A DNA stretch of 64,000 bases from Hofstenia miamia (GCA_004352715.1 SCFE01000093.1:1480286-1544285), one strand, 5' to 3'. Shown: positions 23,052 through 34,894, counted from the first letter of the stretch. A program made the numbers and translations. The notes: generated by a model from the sequence alone, not told the origin.

Positions 23052-23624
23052 TATACAGAATCGCTTTTTCAACGTGTAAAAGCATAAAATGTAAGAATTA
23101 GGTTGTTAAATTCACCTTTATTTCTCAATAATTTTGAATAATTTCTTTGTCATAGAGCCTATTTATTGATCAACGTATTAGAGAAATTATTATTATTTTT
23201 ATAAAATTACCAGGAGCAACAACCATTATACCATTATTCTAATAATGCTACTAAAAAATAATATTGGCACAAATTAATTTATAGGCTTCTACAAAGCATT
23301 AAATATCATAAATTACTTGTAGTATGTGCGCAATAGAATGGTATGATCTGTCCTATGATTTAAACTAATAATGACTTAATTATTTAAAAATTGTGAATAA
23401 GTTTAGCTAATTAACTGATCTTATTTTTCAAAAGTTTACCAAGCAATAGATAAATAGATTTCTTATTCGTTTGTTTACAAAACAATTATAAGATTTGGCA
23501 ATGTTTATTCAATCAAAACAGCGCCTTTTCCTTCACATCTTTTCACGTTGTTACTATGCTTGCATAAATCAAAATGAATGTTTCGCTGAGCTGTTCTGTC
23601 ATGATGAATAACAGTATAATGTTA
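23052..23624. other. Intergenic, nothing seen
   Basis: AT-rich spacer between polyubiquitin and the repeats near 23630; no open frame of note. Confidence 0.5.
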
Positions 23625-23790
23625 AGGCGCATTCAGACGAAAATCTTTTGATTTATATCATTTGATATACGTCAAAAAGATGTTATTCTGAACGCACATC
23701 GTTGAAATTGATTCACAATAAGGTTTGCATCTTTTTGACGTAGTTCAAAAAATGCTCATCTGAACGCACATTATTTGTTTGAACGATCAG
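23625..23790. repeat. Small inverted-repeat element with CGTCTGAA/TTCAGACG ends
   Basis: GCGCATTCAGACGAAAATC at 23628 is the inverted partner of CTGAACGC words near 23690 and 23770. ATACGTCAAAAAGATG (about 23664) pairs with CATCTTTTTGACGTA (about 23728). Related words with CGTCTGAA recur at 24980-25037, so the whole 23630-25037 interval may be one decayed element that was invaded by the foldback element. Confidence 0.45.
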
Positions 23791-24156
23791 TAATTAACGA
23801 CTTTGTTTTGGTGACGGATAATGTCAAGTAGCCGTGAGTTTTAAAATTCGAGTATTTTGAAGTTCAACTGTTTTCACTTCAAAATGAACCCTGACAATAT
23901 TGAATTCTAAATACTCAATTTTTTTAACAAAAGGCAGTAATTCCTTTGAATTAAGCAATATTGGTTTTTCACAATTTATATGCTACTGAATTGTCAATAT
24001 ATTTTACTTGCGTGTATAACTAATTGAAATCACTTATAAACCAGAATTCAGTCATGTATTGAAAGTTCATTATATTCGGTTCAAATGTATAATTACAAAG
24101 AAACTTCAATCAGCAATTAACTTCTTGGTCTTAGCAATATTATGTACCAATGCTAC

Positions 24157-24838
24157 GCAGGTACCAGGTGGCCAATTCAATTCCATTTTTCATTTTTCAT
24201 TTTGATCATTTGGAAAGATGAAATGAAAATTGAAATTGAAAAACGGAAATAACCATTTTTCATTTTCACTTTTCAAATTTCATTTCGCCAATTTCCATTT
24301 TTTAAATTTTTCAAAAGAAAAACAAAAATTGAAAAGTGAAAAATGAAAATCAAAATGAAACAAATCAATTCCGGTTTTCGTTTTTTGATTTTCGTTTTGG
24401 TTATCATTTTTATGAAATTGCTATGTTGTTGTTTTTGAACTACTATAGCTTCTTTCAATAATACAAAGAGTGGTTATTTACTTAATATGGGCATCAATTT
24501 CTTTGTTACATTTGCGGTCATTGTTTATTGAGTAAACAATCAATGGGATGGCAATTACATAAGAATTCTAACAACCAAAACGAAAATTAAAAAACGAAAC
24601 ACGGAATTGAAATATTTCATTTTCGTTTTTCATTTTTCATTTTCATTTTTCACTTTTCATTTTTCAATTTTTGTTTTTCTTTTGGAAAATTTGAAAAAGG
24701 AAAATTGGCAAATTGAAATTTGACAAACAACATTGAAAAATGGTTATTTCCGTTTTTCAATTTCAATTTTCATTTAATCTTTCCAAATGATCAAAATTAA
24801 AAATGAATGGCCAATTGAATTGGCCACCTCGTACCTGC
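24157..24838. mobile_element. Foldback/MITE element (682 bp)
   Basis: The left end GCAGGTACCAGGTGGCCAAT is matched in inverse by ATTGGCCACCTCGTACCTGC at the right end. Both arms (about 300 bp) continue as inverted TTTTCATTTTTCA-type sequence with matching GATCATTTGGAAAGAT blocks, so the whole element can form a long hairpin. It is non-coding. The target duplication is uncertain. Confidence 0.8.
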
Positions 24839-25039
24839 ATACAATCCAATCAAGTTTGTTTTTTATTTTAATGTTTTGAATCAGTAATTGAAGTGTTGAT
24901 TTTACTCTCATCAGTGATAGAAAAACACAATTCGTATTAAACTTAATTGATGAATAAACAAGTTGTCATGCATCAAAATAATGCTCGTCTGAACCCAATT
25001 TCATCAAATTGATGTACATCAAAAATACACTCGTCTGAA

Positions 25040-25600
25040 GATTGGGAGAAAAGTTAACTCCAACGAAGCGCTTTCCTTTGTGTCCTGAGATCATGACGTC
25101 ACCCACGTACTGGGAGTCAGTGGTGACCGCCACGTGTCGCCAGTGCCATGGGTCAACAATTGATAGTTCAGTAAACTTTAATAAGAATTCTTGTTTGGGA
25201 ATGGTGGTGAGTTCCTGCCTGGGCTCACTTTCGCGGATGGAGATTGTGTTGCTCCTGTAATTGATTAAGCAGGAATTCTGCTCAAGGAAGTCATTGCCCA
25301 AGATTATGTTGTAAGGCAGTAGTTGATTGCAAGTATCAATGACAATTAAGTCCACAGAGAAAAACTCTTGGCAAATGTGCAGTGTCAGGTTGGGTACACG
25401 ACCCTTCAAAGATATGGTATTTCCAGAAGCATCCAACAAGCAGGCAGTGGACAGGAGTAATTCGTCCCTGGACTAACACAGCTTGGTGCAACAAGAATTG
25501 CTGATGATAGAGGCTGAGGCTCCAGTGTTGATAGTGACATTAACTAAAGTTCCATTTATATCCATGGGAATGACATTAGTACACAGTAGTGAGGTGACAA
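25040..25600 (-). pseudogene. Retroelement aspartic protease (retropepsin) relic
   Basis: On the minus strand a retropepsin-like frame reads VNVTINTGASASIIS (about 25560-25510), then, after a stop, a conserved tail with NIILGNDFLEQN (about 25310-25275) that matches the ILG[NM]DFL block of Ty3/gypsy proteases. The active-site triplet is NTG instead of the catalytic DTG/DSG (codon at 25527-25529), so the enzyme would be dead. Together with the Gag-like region to its right it is the remnant of one minus-strand element. The pol part is cut off near 25037. Confidence 0.7.
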
Positions 25601-25786
25601 CCAAAACATTGTGCGCAAGTTTTATAGGAGGCAGTGTTCCAGCTAGTTTAACAGGTTGACAGAATTGACTGGTAGATCAGGAGAAGAACACTCTTCTGTC
25701 GCTGATTTGTTGATGACAAAACCATCGCCATTGGCAACTAGATGAATCACAGAGTGGCATTGAGCTACAGCAGCATCTTGAGTGGC

Positions 25787-26660
25787 TCAATACTGCTTCA
25801 TAGTCAGTTCAAAAAGAATGAACCACTCTTCAAATGTTTGAGATATTTCATTGATTTTTCCAGTAAATTTGGGTAACACAGAATGTTGATTAAATAAATT
25901 AGCGGTTTTGTTTCTAACAACATTTGTGGGCAGTATTGACTGAGTAAAGCATGGCCCACTCGTCATTGCAGACACAGTAGAATTATTCAATTGCAGGGGC
26001 GAAGTTGAAGCTAAGACTGTGGGTGTGACACAAGTGTTGACTGGTGCTGGAGGCAAAATGGTTGCACTCAGAACATTTGGACTTGGAGTAATGACAGTGG
26101 CCAAAGTAGAGACTTGAGTAAGAGCAGATTGCGTGAAGGTGGGACCTCCAGTCATAAATGAGGTGGCTGGAGTAACAAATTGTGGCGTCAATGGAGTAGT
26201 GGTAGATACAACAGGGGCACAAGGAAGGCATGCTGAAATCATTTGCAAAACATGATTGGAAAGATGGTCAGAAAAAGCACCTAAAGCTTCTTTTAGGACA
26301 TCACAAGTTACGCATTCAGAATGTCTAGGTGGAGAGGGCGCAGAACAAGGAGGAGTGCTCTGAGGCAGTGGAAATGAAGGCAGAGGCATCGCCAAACTAT
26401 GGATTTGAATTTCCAATGCAGTAATAGAATCAAGTAAATGTTTTTCTCTCTGCCAAGCTTTGGTGGCTTGCTGTTGCAACTTAACTTGCAATGAGTCAAT
26501 GTATTGTTCACAAGAAAGACATTGATTGGTTTGCTGAGTAAGGGCTGCTCTAAGTTGCTCAACCTTGATTGGTTGAGGCTCTGGGGAGGTGGTGACAACA
26601 GGTGAAAAGAATCCAGAGGTGACATATGAAAGGTCAGAGGCAGTGACTGAGTAACATGAT
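25787..26660 (-). pseudogene. Gag-like polyprotein relic
   Basis: The minus-strand frame of about 235 codons is open back to about 26660 through a non-ATG stretch. It begins with Gln-rich, probably coiled-coil sequence (SLQVKLQQQATKAWQREKHLL), continues with a long Pro/Thr/Ser-rich low-complexity middle, and ends with FTGKINEISQTFEEWFILFE. That last block resembles the start of a Ty3/gypsy Gag capsid (F.G....F..W...F). It is followed on the same strand by the protease relic, the expected gag-pro order. Stops between the two show decay. Confidence 0.6.
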
Positions 26661-26719
26661 TAGGAGAAGATAAATCAACTAATGAATTAATTTGATTGGG
26701 CAGCAGTCTGGGTACCATT

Positions 26720-27799
26720 GCTCACACAGGGGAACCCTGGGTGGGAGTCCAATTATGAGAAAACCTGGTGAAATCAATTAAGAACAAGAAAAAACTATGA
26801 GGAAAATTCAGAAAAACAACATATTGGGAGAAAACTCCAACTGAGTTTGAAGAAACAAAAAGCTATTTCCAGTAATCAGCACAGTGTAGGGTACAGTAAT
26901 AAATCCAAATTCTAGAAGAATGAGACAACAACAAAGTAACAATCACGAATGAGTAAAAATAATGTTGAAGTTTGGTGACAGCTCCATATTACATAATTGC
27001 AGTGTAAAATTACATTAGAGGTAAAGTTATGCATTGGTTGGTAATGAAGTTGATTCATGGCCAGGCGAAACAACTATCCCAGCTAGCTCACACCAAAGAA
27101 AAATAACAAAACCAAATATGGTAAGAAAACAACAAGTGACAGTTCTGTATCATGTTGCAATCACCAGGTGAAATCAGATGACCACCTTGGTAAGCACACA
27201 AGTTTCATTACTGGAGTACATCTCCAAGCATTGATTCACCTGCACACTTCAACAGAATAGAGTAGAGAGTTCAACTGACACTCTAATTTGTTCAGAATCA
27301 CGTCAGGGTCACTATGTAGAATCACAGGGTGCTCTGGCTCAAAGGTTAAATGGAAGGTTGCAGAGGCTACCATTGTAGAGAGTGACCCACATTCTAGAGA
27401 AAAAAAGAACATTGGTAGCTCACCAGTTCAATAAAGAAAAACAGAAACCATTCACTGAGAATACATTTCCTGCAGTGACCAATTCACACAGCATCACACC
27501 AAAGCCATATCCAGGAAGCCATCCTTACTCACCAGGGTGCTAATTGTGTGTCTCAAGTATTGATTTCTAGCTCAAATAAACAATTTAGCTCAGTGTTATA
27601 TTATCTCAGCTCATGTAAATAAATAATAAAACAAAGGCCTGTAATTACCATGCATTGACATTTGCCAACAGCATATTAAATTTGCAATGTGTTGTTTTAA
27701 CTGCATGTATGAGAATGAAATGTTTGAAATAAAAGATGTTAATCCCTACACATATACATGGCCATAACCTAAAGTGACCACATTTTGGGCTGCCAACTG
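26720..27799. other. Presumed 5' leader of the minus-strand Gag/protease relic
   Basis: No reading frame. By position it should hold the leader and possibly LTR of the element whose Gag starts near 26660 on the minus strand. I could not define a primer-binding site or LTR ends confidently. Confidence 0.35.
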
Positions 27800-28254
27800 T
27801 TAAGGAGCTAGTTGTTGCCCCAGACACAGTGGAGTAACTCCCAAATTGTTGCCAGATCTTAAGCAAAATTTATTAAACAAAAATTCACAACAAATCTAAA
27901 AGGGGTTAGTGTATAAATAAAATAATTCAAAGAGCAAATTATGTTGAAGCAGGAATAAATTTTATTGTGCATTTGCTACAGTTTTCTATCATATTTATAA
28001 CAATTTCTTTTAATCATTACCTGGTATGTGTTTACAAAACATTGCATGAATTCCCTTGCAAATTAAATGAGCAATAGCATGGATGACTCAGTTTGAGGGG
28101 ACAAATAATAAAATGATCAAAATACTGCACTTGAAAATACAAAGAATTAATAACAATAAATTGATAGCAACAATCACTGCATCATCATGATGTAACACTA
28201 GATTAGAGTGCCAAATAATCAGAAATAATCAAAATAGAGGCCCCAAGTGACTCT
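27800..28254. repeat. Dispersed direct repeat, copy 1
   Basis: Aligns by eye with about 32835-33297 in the same orientation. Shared landmarks are AAATCTAAAAGGGGTTA / AAATCTAAAAGAGGTTA, TTTATTGTGCATTTGCTACA / TTTATTGTGTGCTTCACTACA, GTAACACTAGATTAGAGTGCC / ATAACACTATTTCAGAGTGCT, and the end at GTGACTCT. The family is not identified; it may be an LTR. Confidence 0.6.
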
Positions 28255-28264
28255 AAAATAACAA

Positions 28265-28545
28265 GACAAGATCTTATAGAAAATATCACCATGTTCTATG
28301 ATGAGACATTTATATCAAAATCATTGTTGTCAACATACCAATTCTTCTATCCTAAAACAGATATTGATTCAGAATTAGCACACACCACAGAAAGATTGCA
28401 ATAATGGAAAATGAGGTGTTAATGAAACTAACAAAGAGTGAGCAGTATGAAAAAATGGAATATGATATGCCAGAAGCAACAGACCTGATCAAAACAACAG
28501 ACAAAACAATACATGGAGAGAGGGTTGTGATAATCAATTAGCTAC
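28265..28545 (+). pseudogene. Decayed copy of pol-extension C-terminal domain
   Basis: The plus strand reads QDLIENITMFYDETF and FFYPKTDIDSELAHTTE. After one frame change it reads EVLMKLTKSEQYEKMEY and KTIHGERVVIIN. These correspond in order to ENISFFYKDV, FFYPNTQMRADLAHT, EAVLKMLKQPEYAMITW and LMHGERPVLSL in the element at 3237-3827. The middle is deleted. A purine-rich GGAGGAGAAGAG follows, and then LTR-like sequence, as in the complete element. Confidence 0.75.
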
Positions 28546-28551
28546 AGTGGA

Positions 28552-29680
28552 GGAGAAGAGTTGCATAATCAGCATAAGAAACAGAGAAATTAGATACTTT
28601 GATTATTTTCATTGATTTATTTATTTATTTATTTTGATTATGCTATAGTGATAATTATTTTTCTTTTGTTGCAACTAAGCAAATCAATTACAATAAGAAT
28701 ATTTGTCAACAAAAGAGTTTGACAAAAGGGAGCATAAGCTAATTAATAACATATTGCATAAGGAATTATCAGACAAAAGTTCAATGACAGAAATATTCAT
28801 CACTAGAAACAGGTACATATTGATCTGTTTGTAAAGTGTAATATTAATATGCTGTAAATGGAGAAGAAAATTGATAAAATAAATCATTTGGATTTATCTT
28901 TACATTGTATCAGGTTTTATTCTATTATGACAAACAAAAGCTAAACATTGAGTCACATGAGTAGCACTCAGGGACACCCACAATGCAATTATTGGCCTTT
29001 GGGTGGCAGTCTTTATTCAGCAAACATCAAGTCAGCTTCTGCAATTGCTCTGCCCTGTTTATGAAAGTGTGCCTTTAAGTTAGGTCTCTAGATAGGGATT
29101 TTTATTCCATTTGGCTTTCCTACCAAATTGATTCTTGTTCTATAATTATTGTCATTAAACCACTGATCATATTCTAACCCCTTTTATTTTATATCCAAAT
29201 TTGTCTCATTTATAATACATAATAAAATATATTAAACATAATAGGTGTCTACAACCAGAGTATTATCTACATGTACACTGTTTATTAAGGATGTATGGGC
29301 AGTTAATGACCAAAGTTCAGCAGGCAACAATGATTGCTCACATGTATCAGAGGACATGTACTATTATAATTGTAGGGTTATTTATATGTAAGGAAAGTAA
29401 GAAGCAAAAGATGCAATGTTGAATTTATTCCTATTTAATGAGTTATAATGAGAGCAATTGTTGTACAAATCCAATAACAGTAAGCAACAATGGGGAGCAT
29501 CAAACTTCACTACCTAAACCATTATCACTGAGAGGATTTGTGAAACATAGCTAATTGCATAGTAAATGGTGATCACTGCTAGAAGCCACACTACTCTTGA
29601 TTACCTGGCTCTGCTTTGGGCTTTGGCTCTTGTAGTTACTCTTCACTAATCTAAATAGAAGTTTGATGCTCAATTATATA
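28552..29680 (+). repeat. Strongly diverged LTR of the same family (approximate ends)
   Basis: It begins after the purine tract with TTGCATAATCAGC (compare TGTAGCATAATCC in the 12386 copy). It keeps landmarks in LTR order: GTTGCAACTAAGC near 28668, GAGTAGCACTCAGGGACACC near 28960, and TTAAGTTAGGTCTCTAGATAGGGATTTTTATTCCATTTGGCTT near 29074. The 3' end is not definable. Confidence 0.45.
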
Positions 29681-30190
29681 ACAGTGTGTATCTATTTGCA
29701 TTATATAATGTAATCTGATAAATCAGATGTCAGAGCTGTTAGTTGGAGTCTCACCAATCAGAGAAAGTTGTCTTTTATCTAAGAAAAGTAATAGAAACAG
29801 CTAATTATGGTTGATCTCTAATCTGTTGGAATTCTAAAATGTATTTACATTTATTTTAAATATTAAAAAATATTTATTGATTCAACTTTTACCCAAAAAT
29901 TTTTATTCTCTAAAGCAAAATCTATGAAAATAAAAAATATATTAAACATGAAAGTAGTAACTTTCTTGAAAATTTTAACCTAAAATATGTTTTTAATGAA
30001 TTTGAAAATGAAATGAGACTATTTTGTAGCTAGTATTGCACAAATGCACTAACAATTTTTTAATTTCAACAATAATTTTATGAACTTATTAATTCAGTTG
30101 AAAGTTACTATTTCTGGATTTATTGATTTACAAAAACACTTTTTTTGCAAAGCCCACAACTCACAAACCCTATTGCTAAAATGCTCAAGG
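29681..30190. other. No gene seen
   Basis: AT-rich sequence between LTR-like DNA and Gag-like remnants. Confidence 0.4.
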
Positions 30191-30299
30191 TCTCTTCACC
30201 TGTAAAAAGAAGAAGAATGTCAAACACAAGCAGAAAAGTACAACCTCTGAGTATAAAAGTCAAGTACCACTGTCACAATATGACTCCCTCACAAAGAAG

Positions 30300-31340
30300 T
30301 AGCTAATTGAAAAAATCATTTCCATTGAGAATGAACTCCAAAACCTTAAAGAAGAAATTGACATCATACAAGTTGAAAATTATAAATGCTTTGACCAGAT
30401 CCATCAAGAAAACTGCAAACACTTGAATGAAAAGACCACCATAAAGCAGGACAAACAAAAAATTCTAGAAGAGTATGAAGCTGTCCAAAAGGAAAACTAA
30501 TGCCTCTATATGGAATTTGAAAAGAAGTAGATGAACAATGCAAACACCTACACATAAAAATACAGATGACACATTGTAAACTTTACAAAGCTCTAGAACA
30601 TAACACCAACTTGCTCAAGCAAGTCAAGGAATGTAATAAACACACATTCAAGTAACCAGCCATCTATTTGCTCAGAAGAAGAAACCAGTTACTTTATTAG
30701 AATATGGAAACCACTAAAATACATTTAAAAAAACCAAAAAAACATTGAAGGGAATTTGCAAATGATATAAACTCCTCTTATCATAAATGAGCCTACTCCA
30801 ATAGTTTAGAAAGCAGGACATTGAGAAAAACAAACCTCAGCTGTCATTAACAATGCAAACCATCTCAGTCAATACCAATAACAATTAGTGAAATAACACC
30901 ACTGAGGGCACAATCCCCTCAGTCACCTATAAACAAATTTAATATAATTAAAAACAGGCTACACGCAATTGAGAACCTACAACAGAACAAAACATCACTT
31001 AATTCTAACTTGCTGCCACTGGCCAATGCCACATCACCAACTTTTGAAGAAAGCAAAAATCTTATCATACAAAAAGCAGGCCAAGAACATGTACTAGCAC
31101 AGTTCCCAAGCCTCTTCACAGGAAAAGCATACAATTTATGCCTCACACTTGACATTGCAACTAAATTGAACTATGAGCTCTTGATCCAAAACTTCTATGA
31201 TAATTTCCATGCTTTGACTGTATGCAGTCAATATAAAATTTTGCTTAATAATACCACCTACCTATGCAAGAATGACATTGAAGAATACATTTTACAGGTA
31301 GAACACCTGTACAGATTGATTCAACTTACTAATGAATAAT
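30300..31340 (+). pseudogene. Gag-like relic with coiled coil
   Basis: A first part (about 30300-30500) reads as a Lys/Glu-rich coiled coil (IENELQNLKEEIDIIQVEN). After several disruptions, an open frame from about 30950 to 31339 contains FPSLFTGKAYNLCLTLD and LLIQNFYDNFHA, resembling the helical capsid core of Ty3/gypsy Gag. The RT relic lies downstream on the same strand at 31600. It is too damaged to function. Confidence 0.55.
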
Positions 31341-31599
31341 TATTACATGACCTCTTCACTCACATTGATAACAGCATGTCATTGCTGATTTGTAGCCAAT
31401 TTGAACAAAAATATGGTTCAGAGGACAAACTGTCCATATTCATTAAGAAAGCCATTAAAGCTAAACTTCAAATCAATAATTGCACTAGTCACAAATCAAA
31501 TTAAATTCAACACTAATACCAAGACATTTATTGTAAAAAATTCTAAATTATCTGGCACCAGAAAAAACTCTATGCCTTCCATAGAAACTAACATCACAG

Positions 31600-32250
31600 T
31601 TGAGCAAGCCTTACATTGACAAAATTTTATTTACTGTACATCAGAATTTATACTTTACCTTAATTGATCTCTGTAAAACCTATGGGCAGGAACCAACGTG
31701 CAAAACTAACATAGAGAAGACAGCATTCATCACCCAGTACAGATTGTTTGAAGGGCTTTGCATGGACTTTGCTCTATGTAATGCCCCTGCTACTTTCTAG
31801 CAATATGTAAGTAAAGTCCTACAAAATGATAAAAATAATATAGATGAAGGTATTGCTGTATATATTAATGATATTCTTGTGGCATCCAGAACTACACAAG
31901 AATATATAACTAAATTTAATAAAATACTTATTCTACTAAAAATTTTAGGCTTTAAAGTTAATGGAAAACCTGAAAATACTAAAACCACATGTAATTTTCT
32001 TTGGTTGAAAAATTAAAAAAATGCAAAATTAGTTTGAAAGAAGATGCTTGAGATATAGAAAAAATAACACATCCTAACAACAAAAAAGATATCCACCACA
32101 TACCCACTACCAAGCATTTATATCAAATATTTCTGATAAAAACCATCAACATATTGAACCTAATGAAATCAAGAACACCAAAGGAATGGTCCTGGAAACA
32201 TCAAACTGAATTAAACAATCTTAAATCAGAGCTAAGAAATTGTTCAGCTT
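31600..32250 (+). pseudogene. Ty3/gypsy reverse transcriptase relic
   Basis: It retains RT blocks in order: YFTLIDL (motif A with Asp), EKTAFITQ, MDFALCNAPATF (motif B), then after an in-frame TAG the sequence VYINDILVAS, where the catalytic YxDD has become YIND. A thumb/RNase-H connection resembling PKEWSWKHQTELNNLKSEL follows near 32180-32235. Stops and the altered motif make it inactive. The sequence ends at a sharp inverted junction at 32248. Confidence 0.85.
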
Positions 32251-32354
32251 GCATCTTAACACACACATCACACTTTCCTACCTAGTGCACTGAACTTCAA
32301 AAAATTTCATCACCAGCTCCCAATGAAAGTGTGATATGTGTGTTAAGATGCAAG
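32248..32354. repeat. 30-bp inverted repeat with 47-bp loop
   Basis: CTTGCATCTTAACACACACA... (32248-32277) is matched in inverse by 32325-32354 with a single mismatch. It marks the point where the plus-strand RT relic turns into minus-strand integrase sequence. Confidence 0.85.
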
Positions 32355-32640
32355 TTTTGCATTTGTTGATTATATCAAAGTCTATTGAGTATAAGCTAAT
32401 GCATATGAATTGAGCATTAAAAGTGCATTCAGTTTGGATGATTCCTGTGTGGCCTCTCTCATGGCATTTTCTGACAATGTCTCTTTTGTAGTATTCAGGA
32501 AGTGCAATATTATTATGATGTTTACTAATAGTAGCCCATTGGCAGTAAGTTCCCATTTGTATGTGTTAAAATATAAAAGAGTGTTATTCAGTGTTATTTT
32601 AGTATCTTTTATCTTATGCATGATTTGTTTTAGCTGTGAG
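32325..32640 (-). pseudogene. Inverted integrase zinc-finger fragment
   Basis: The minus strand reads KWELTANG, PEYYKRDIVRKCHERGHTGI and INKCKTCILTH. This is the HHCC finger of a Ty3/gypsy integrase (H...H then C..C) preceded by RNase-H-end-like sequence. It resembles the CTTCLLH finger at the start of the window. Its opposite orientation to the adjacent RT relic indicates a local inversion or template switch during insertion. Confidence 0.7.
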
Positions 32641-32834
32641 TCATTTTGTTGATGTTATTATTTATTTTTTTATTGATTTCTTTTTTAGGTAGATTTCTAA
32701 GATGGGGTGACCTTGCTGATCTGCATTTACTTCCAGCAGATTATTTGTACCCATTCTTGGAGATGAATGGGAAAGGTGTTTTTTGTGTTCAGGCTTGGTT
32801 AATCATGGTGATACTGAGAAAGAGCAGTCATAAG

Positions 32835-33297
32835 ATCTGCATTGTTGTGTTGCTTACATTTTCAGTGGATAATGGTAAAGTTTGAAGTTGGTTAGATATT
32901 TGATCCAATTTGCAAATCTTTGATCAACAAAATCTAAAAGAGGTTAATAAATAAATAATTGCAAAAGATCAAATGCAATAGAAGGAAGTGAATTTATTGT
33001 GTGCTTCACTACATTGTCTCAGATATTTATTTCAAAAATCTGTAACTTATTACCTGACTTGCTTACAATTTCAAAGCACAGTTTCCCTCACAAAGTTAAA
33101 TAAGCAATCACATGTAATTCAAATTGAGGGTACAAAAACTAACACTATCAAATTAACTACACTCAAAATTCCAAAATTGATTAAAAGAAATTGATACAAA
33201 TAAGGTAGCAGTGAATCAAAAAGAGTCAAAATGTCAAAAGACATAACACTATTTCAGAGTGCTGAAAAAATAAAAATAAGGCCCAGAGTGACTCTTC
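32835..33297. repeat. Dispersed direct repeat, copy 2
   Basis: Second copy of the repeat at 27800-28254, moderately diverged. Confidence 0.6.
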
Positions 33298-33732
33298 AGT
33301 ATTAGGTATAAGGATGGGTACAGTTAGGAAGTGTGGTTTGCATTTAGCTATAATTGTTGTATTTTCTCTAGTCTAAAATGAGCAGAGAATTAGGTGTTGG
33401 AAATGGTTCATCACTTTGGCCAGAGGCCTGATTTTGAAGGAAGAAGTTTGGAATTAACTTGTTCTCTGAATACTTGTTACCTATGGAATAAACATGCTCT
33501 TGTTTTCTCAATAGATAGAAGTACATAATAACTAATAGTTTCATCAGTTGTTTTAATATTTCTAAAGATTGAATGCTTGCTGAGTGTTGCACATGCTTCT
33601 GCCACAATTCAAGCATTCTACAATATGTTTGCTTTATCAACTCATAGTCAACAAACACTTATCTATAGACATATTACTACAGGCATAATTGTACTAGCTA
33701 ATATTTGATAAAAAAGCTTCAGCCACAATAAC
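33298..33732. other. No assignable gene
   Basis: A 96-codon minus-strand frame (33368-33658) looks moderately protein-like but matches nothing I know; it is probably a fragment of a repeat. Confidence 0.3.
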
Positions 33733-33736
33733 CAAT

Positions 33737-34890
33737 TGTAGCATCATCCAAAGCAACTAAGCTGAAGAATAATGTTGAATGATTAATAATGATTAAAATT
33801 GATTGTAAAATTTAGTTAATTATCTTAGTTATTTTGTAAGATGCAACTAAGTCATAATATTGTTCAAATTAAGAGAAACTTGTTAGCTGATCAAGTAATA
33901 TTTGACAAATCATATTGAGTGAAAGTGCACTTATGTTAGAACAGCCATTTTGGCAGACGAACTATTTGAAATTTAAAATCAGCAGGTACTTTTTGAAAAT
34001 TTTTATAAATAGCTTGGAACTAACCATAAAGTTGATGAACAATAAATTCTTCAGAGTTTATATTATTTTCAATCTTCTATTATCTGGTTTGATTATTTAA
34101 TAAATGTGCAGCTAGGCAAGTTGTGTCGAGTAGTGGCTGGAGTCCATCACAGGATTGATTCGAAGGGTCCTTGTGCCAGTCACGAAACCACACTTATGTT
34201 ACAGTTAGGAGTTTTTCGATTCTTGCCTAGTCTGACTATTGATTGATACATGTATGAAATAATCAATGCTTGAAATGACTGGATAGTCAACACCTAGGGA
34301 TATATACATATATTCTTAATAGTAGGAGACTTGACTATAATTGACTTGATAAATGGCCTTACATGTAGCTCTATTAAATGTAGGTATAGGAAACTGCAAT
34401 ATTATTCTTATTGAAATTATAAGCTGATAGTTTTAGGGTAATGGCTATTTTAATATTATGTAAATGCAGTTAGTGTCAACGCCCGGTTGCTTCATTAAAT
34501 CAAAACAACAAACACTTTACAAAATTGAGTTTAAGTCAGTTACAACTTGAATTGAGTGCACACACTGAGTTAAGTTAAGGTACACATAATTGATCCCAGT
34601 TGAGCTGAGATGGTACTGTGGATTCAATCATCACTTCTGAAGGAGAGGAACTGCTTTGTGGAGATCAGCTTCAGGCAGTAGCCCAAGAGAAGAACTGAAG
34701 AGGGAACGTCATGCGACTCTGTCACCTAAACAGTGATGGTTAATACTCATACAGTTAAGTAACATAACTAGTTAGTTAAAGAGGAAAGTCTGATGGTTCA
34801 ACAACTATGTAACCCCTCACCTGCAATTTACTGAATAGTGATTACCAGTAATGAGACACGGTGCAAATATGCCAGGTGGAGGATGTTACA
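33737..34890 (+). repeat. Solo LTR (1154 bp) with CAAT target duplication
   Basis: Nearly identical to the LTR at 3823-4978, from TGTAGCATCATCC to GGAGGATGTTACA. CAAT occurs immediately before (33733-33736) and after (34891-34894), a 4-bp target duplication. No internal sequence is attached, so it is a solo LTR left by LTR-LTR recombination. Confidence 0.92.
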
Positions 34891-34894
34891 CAAT

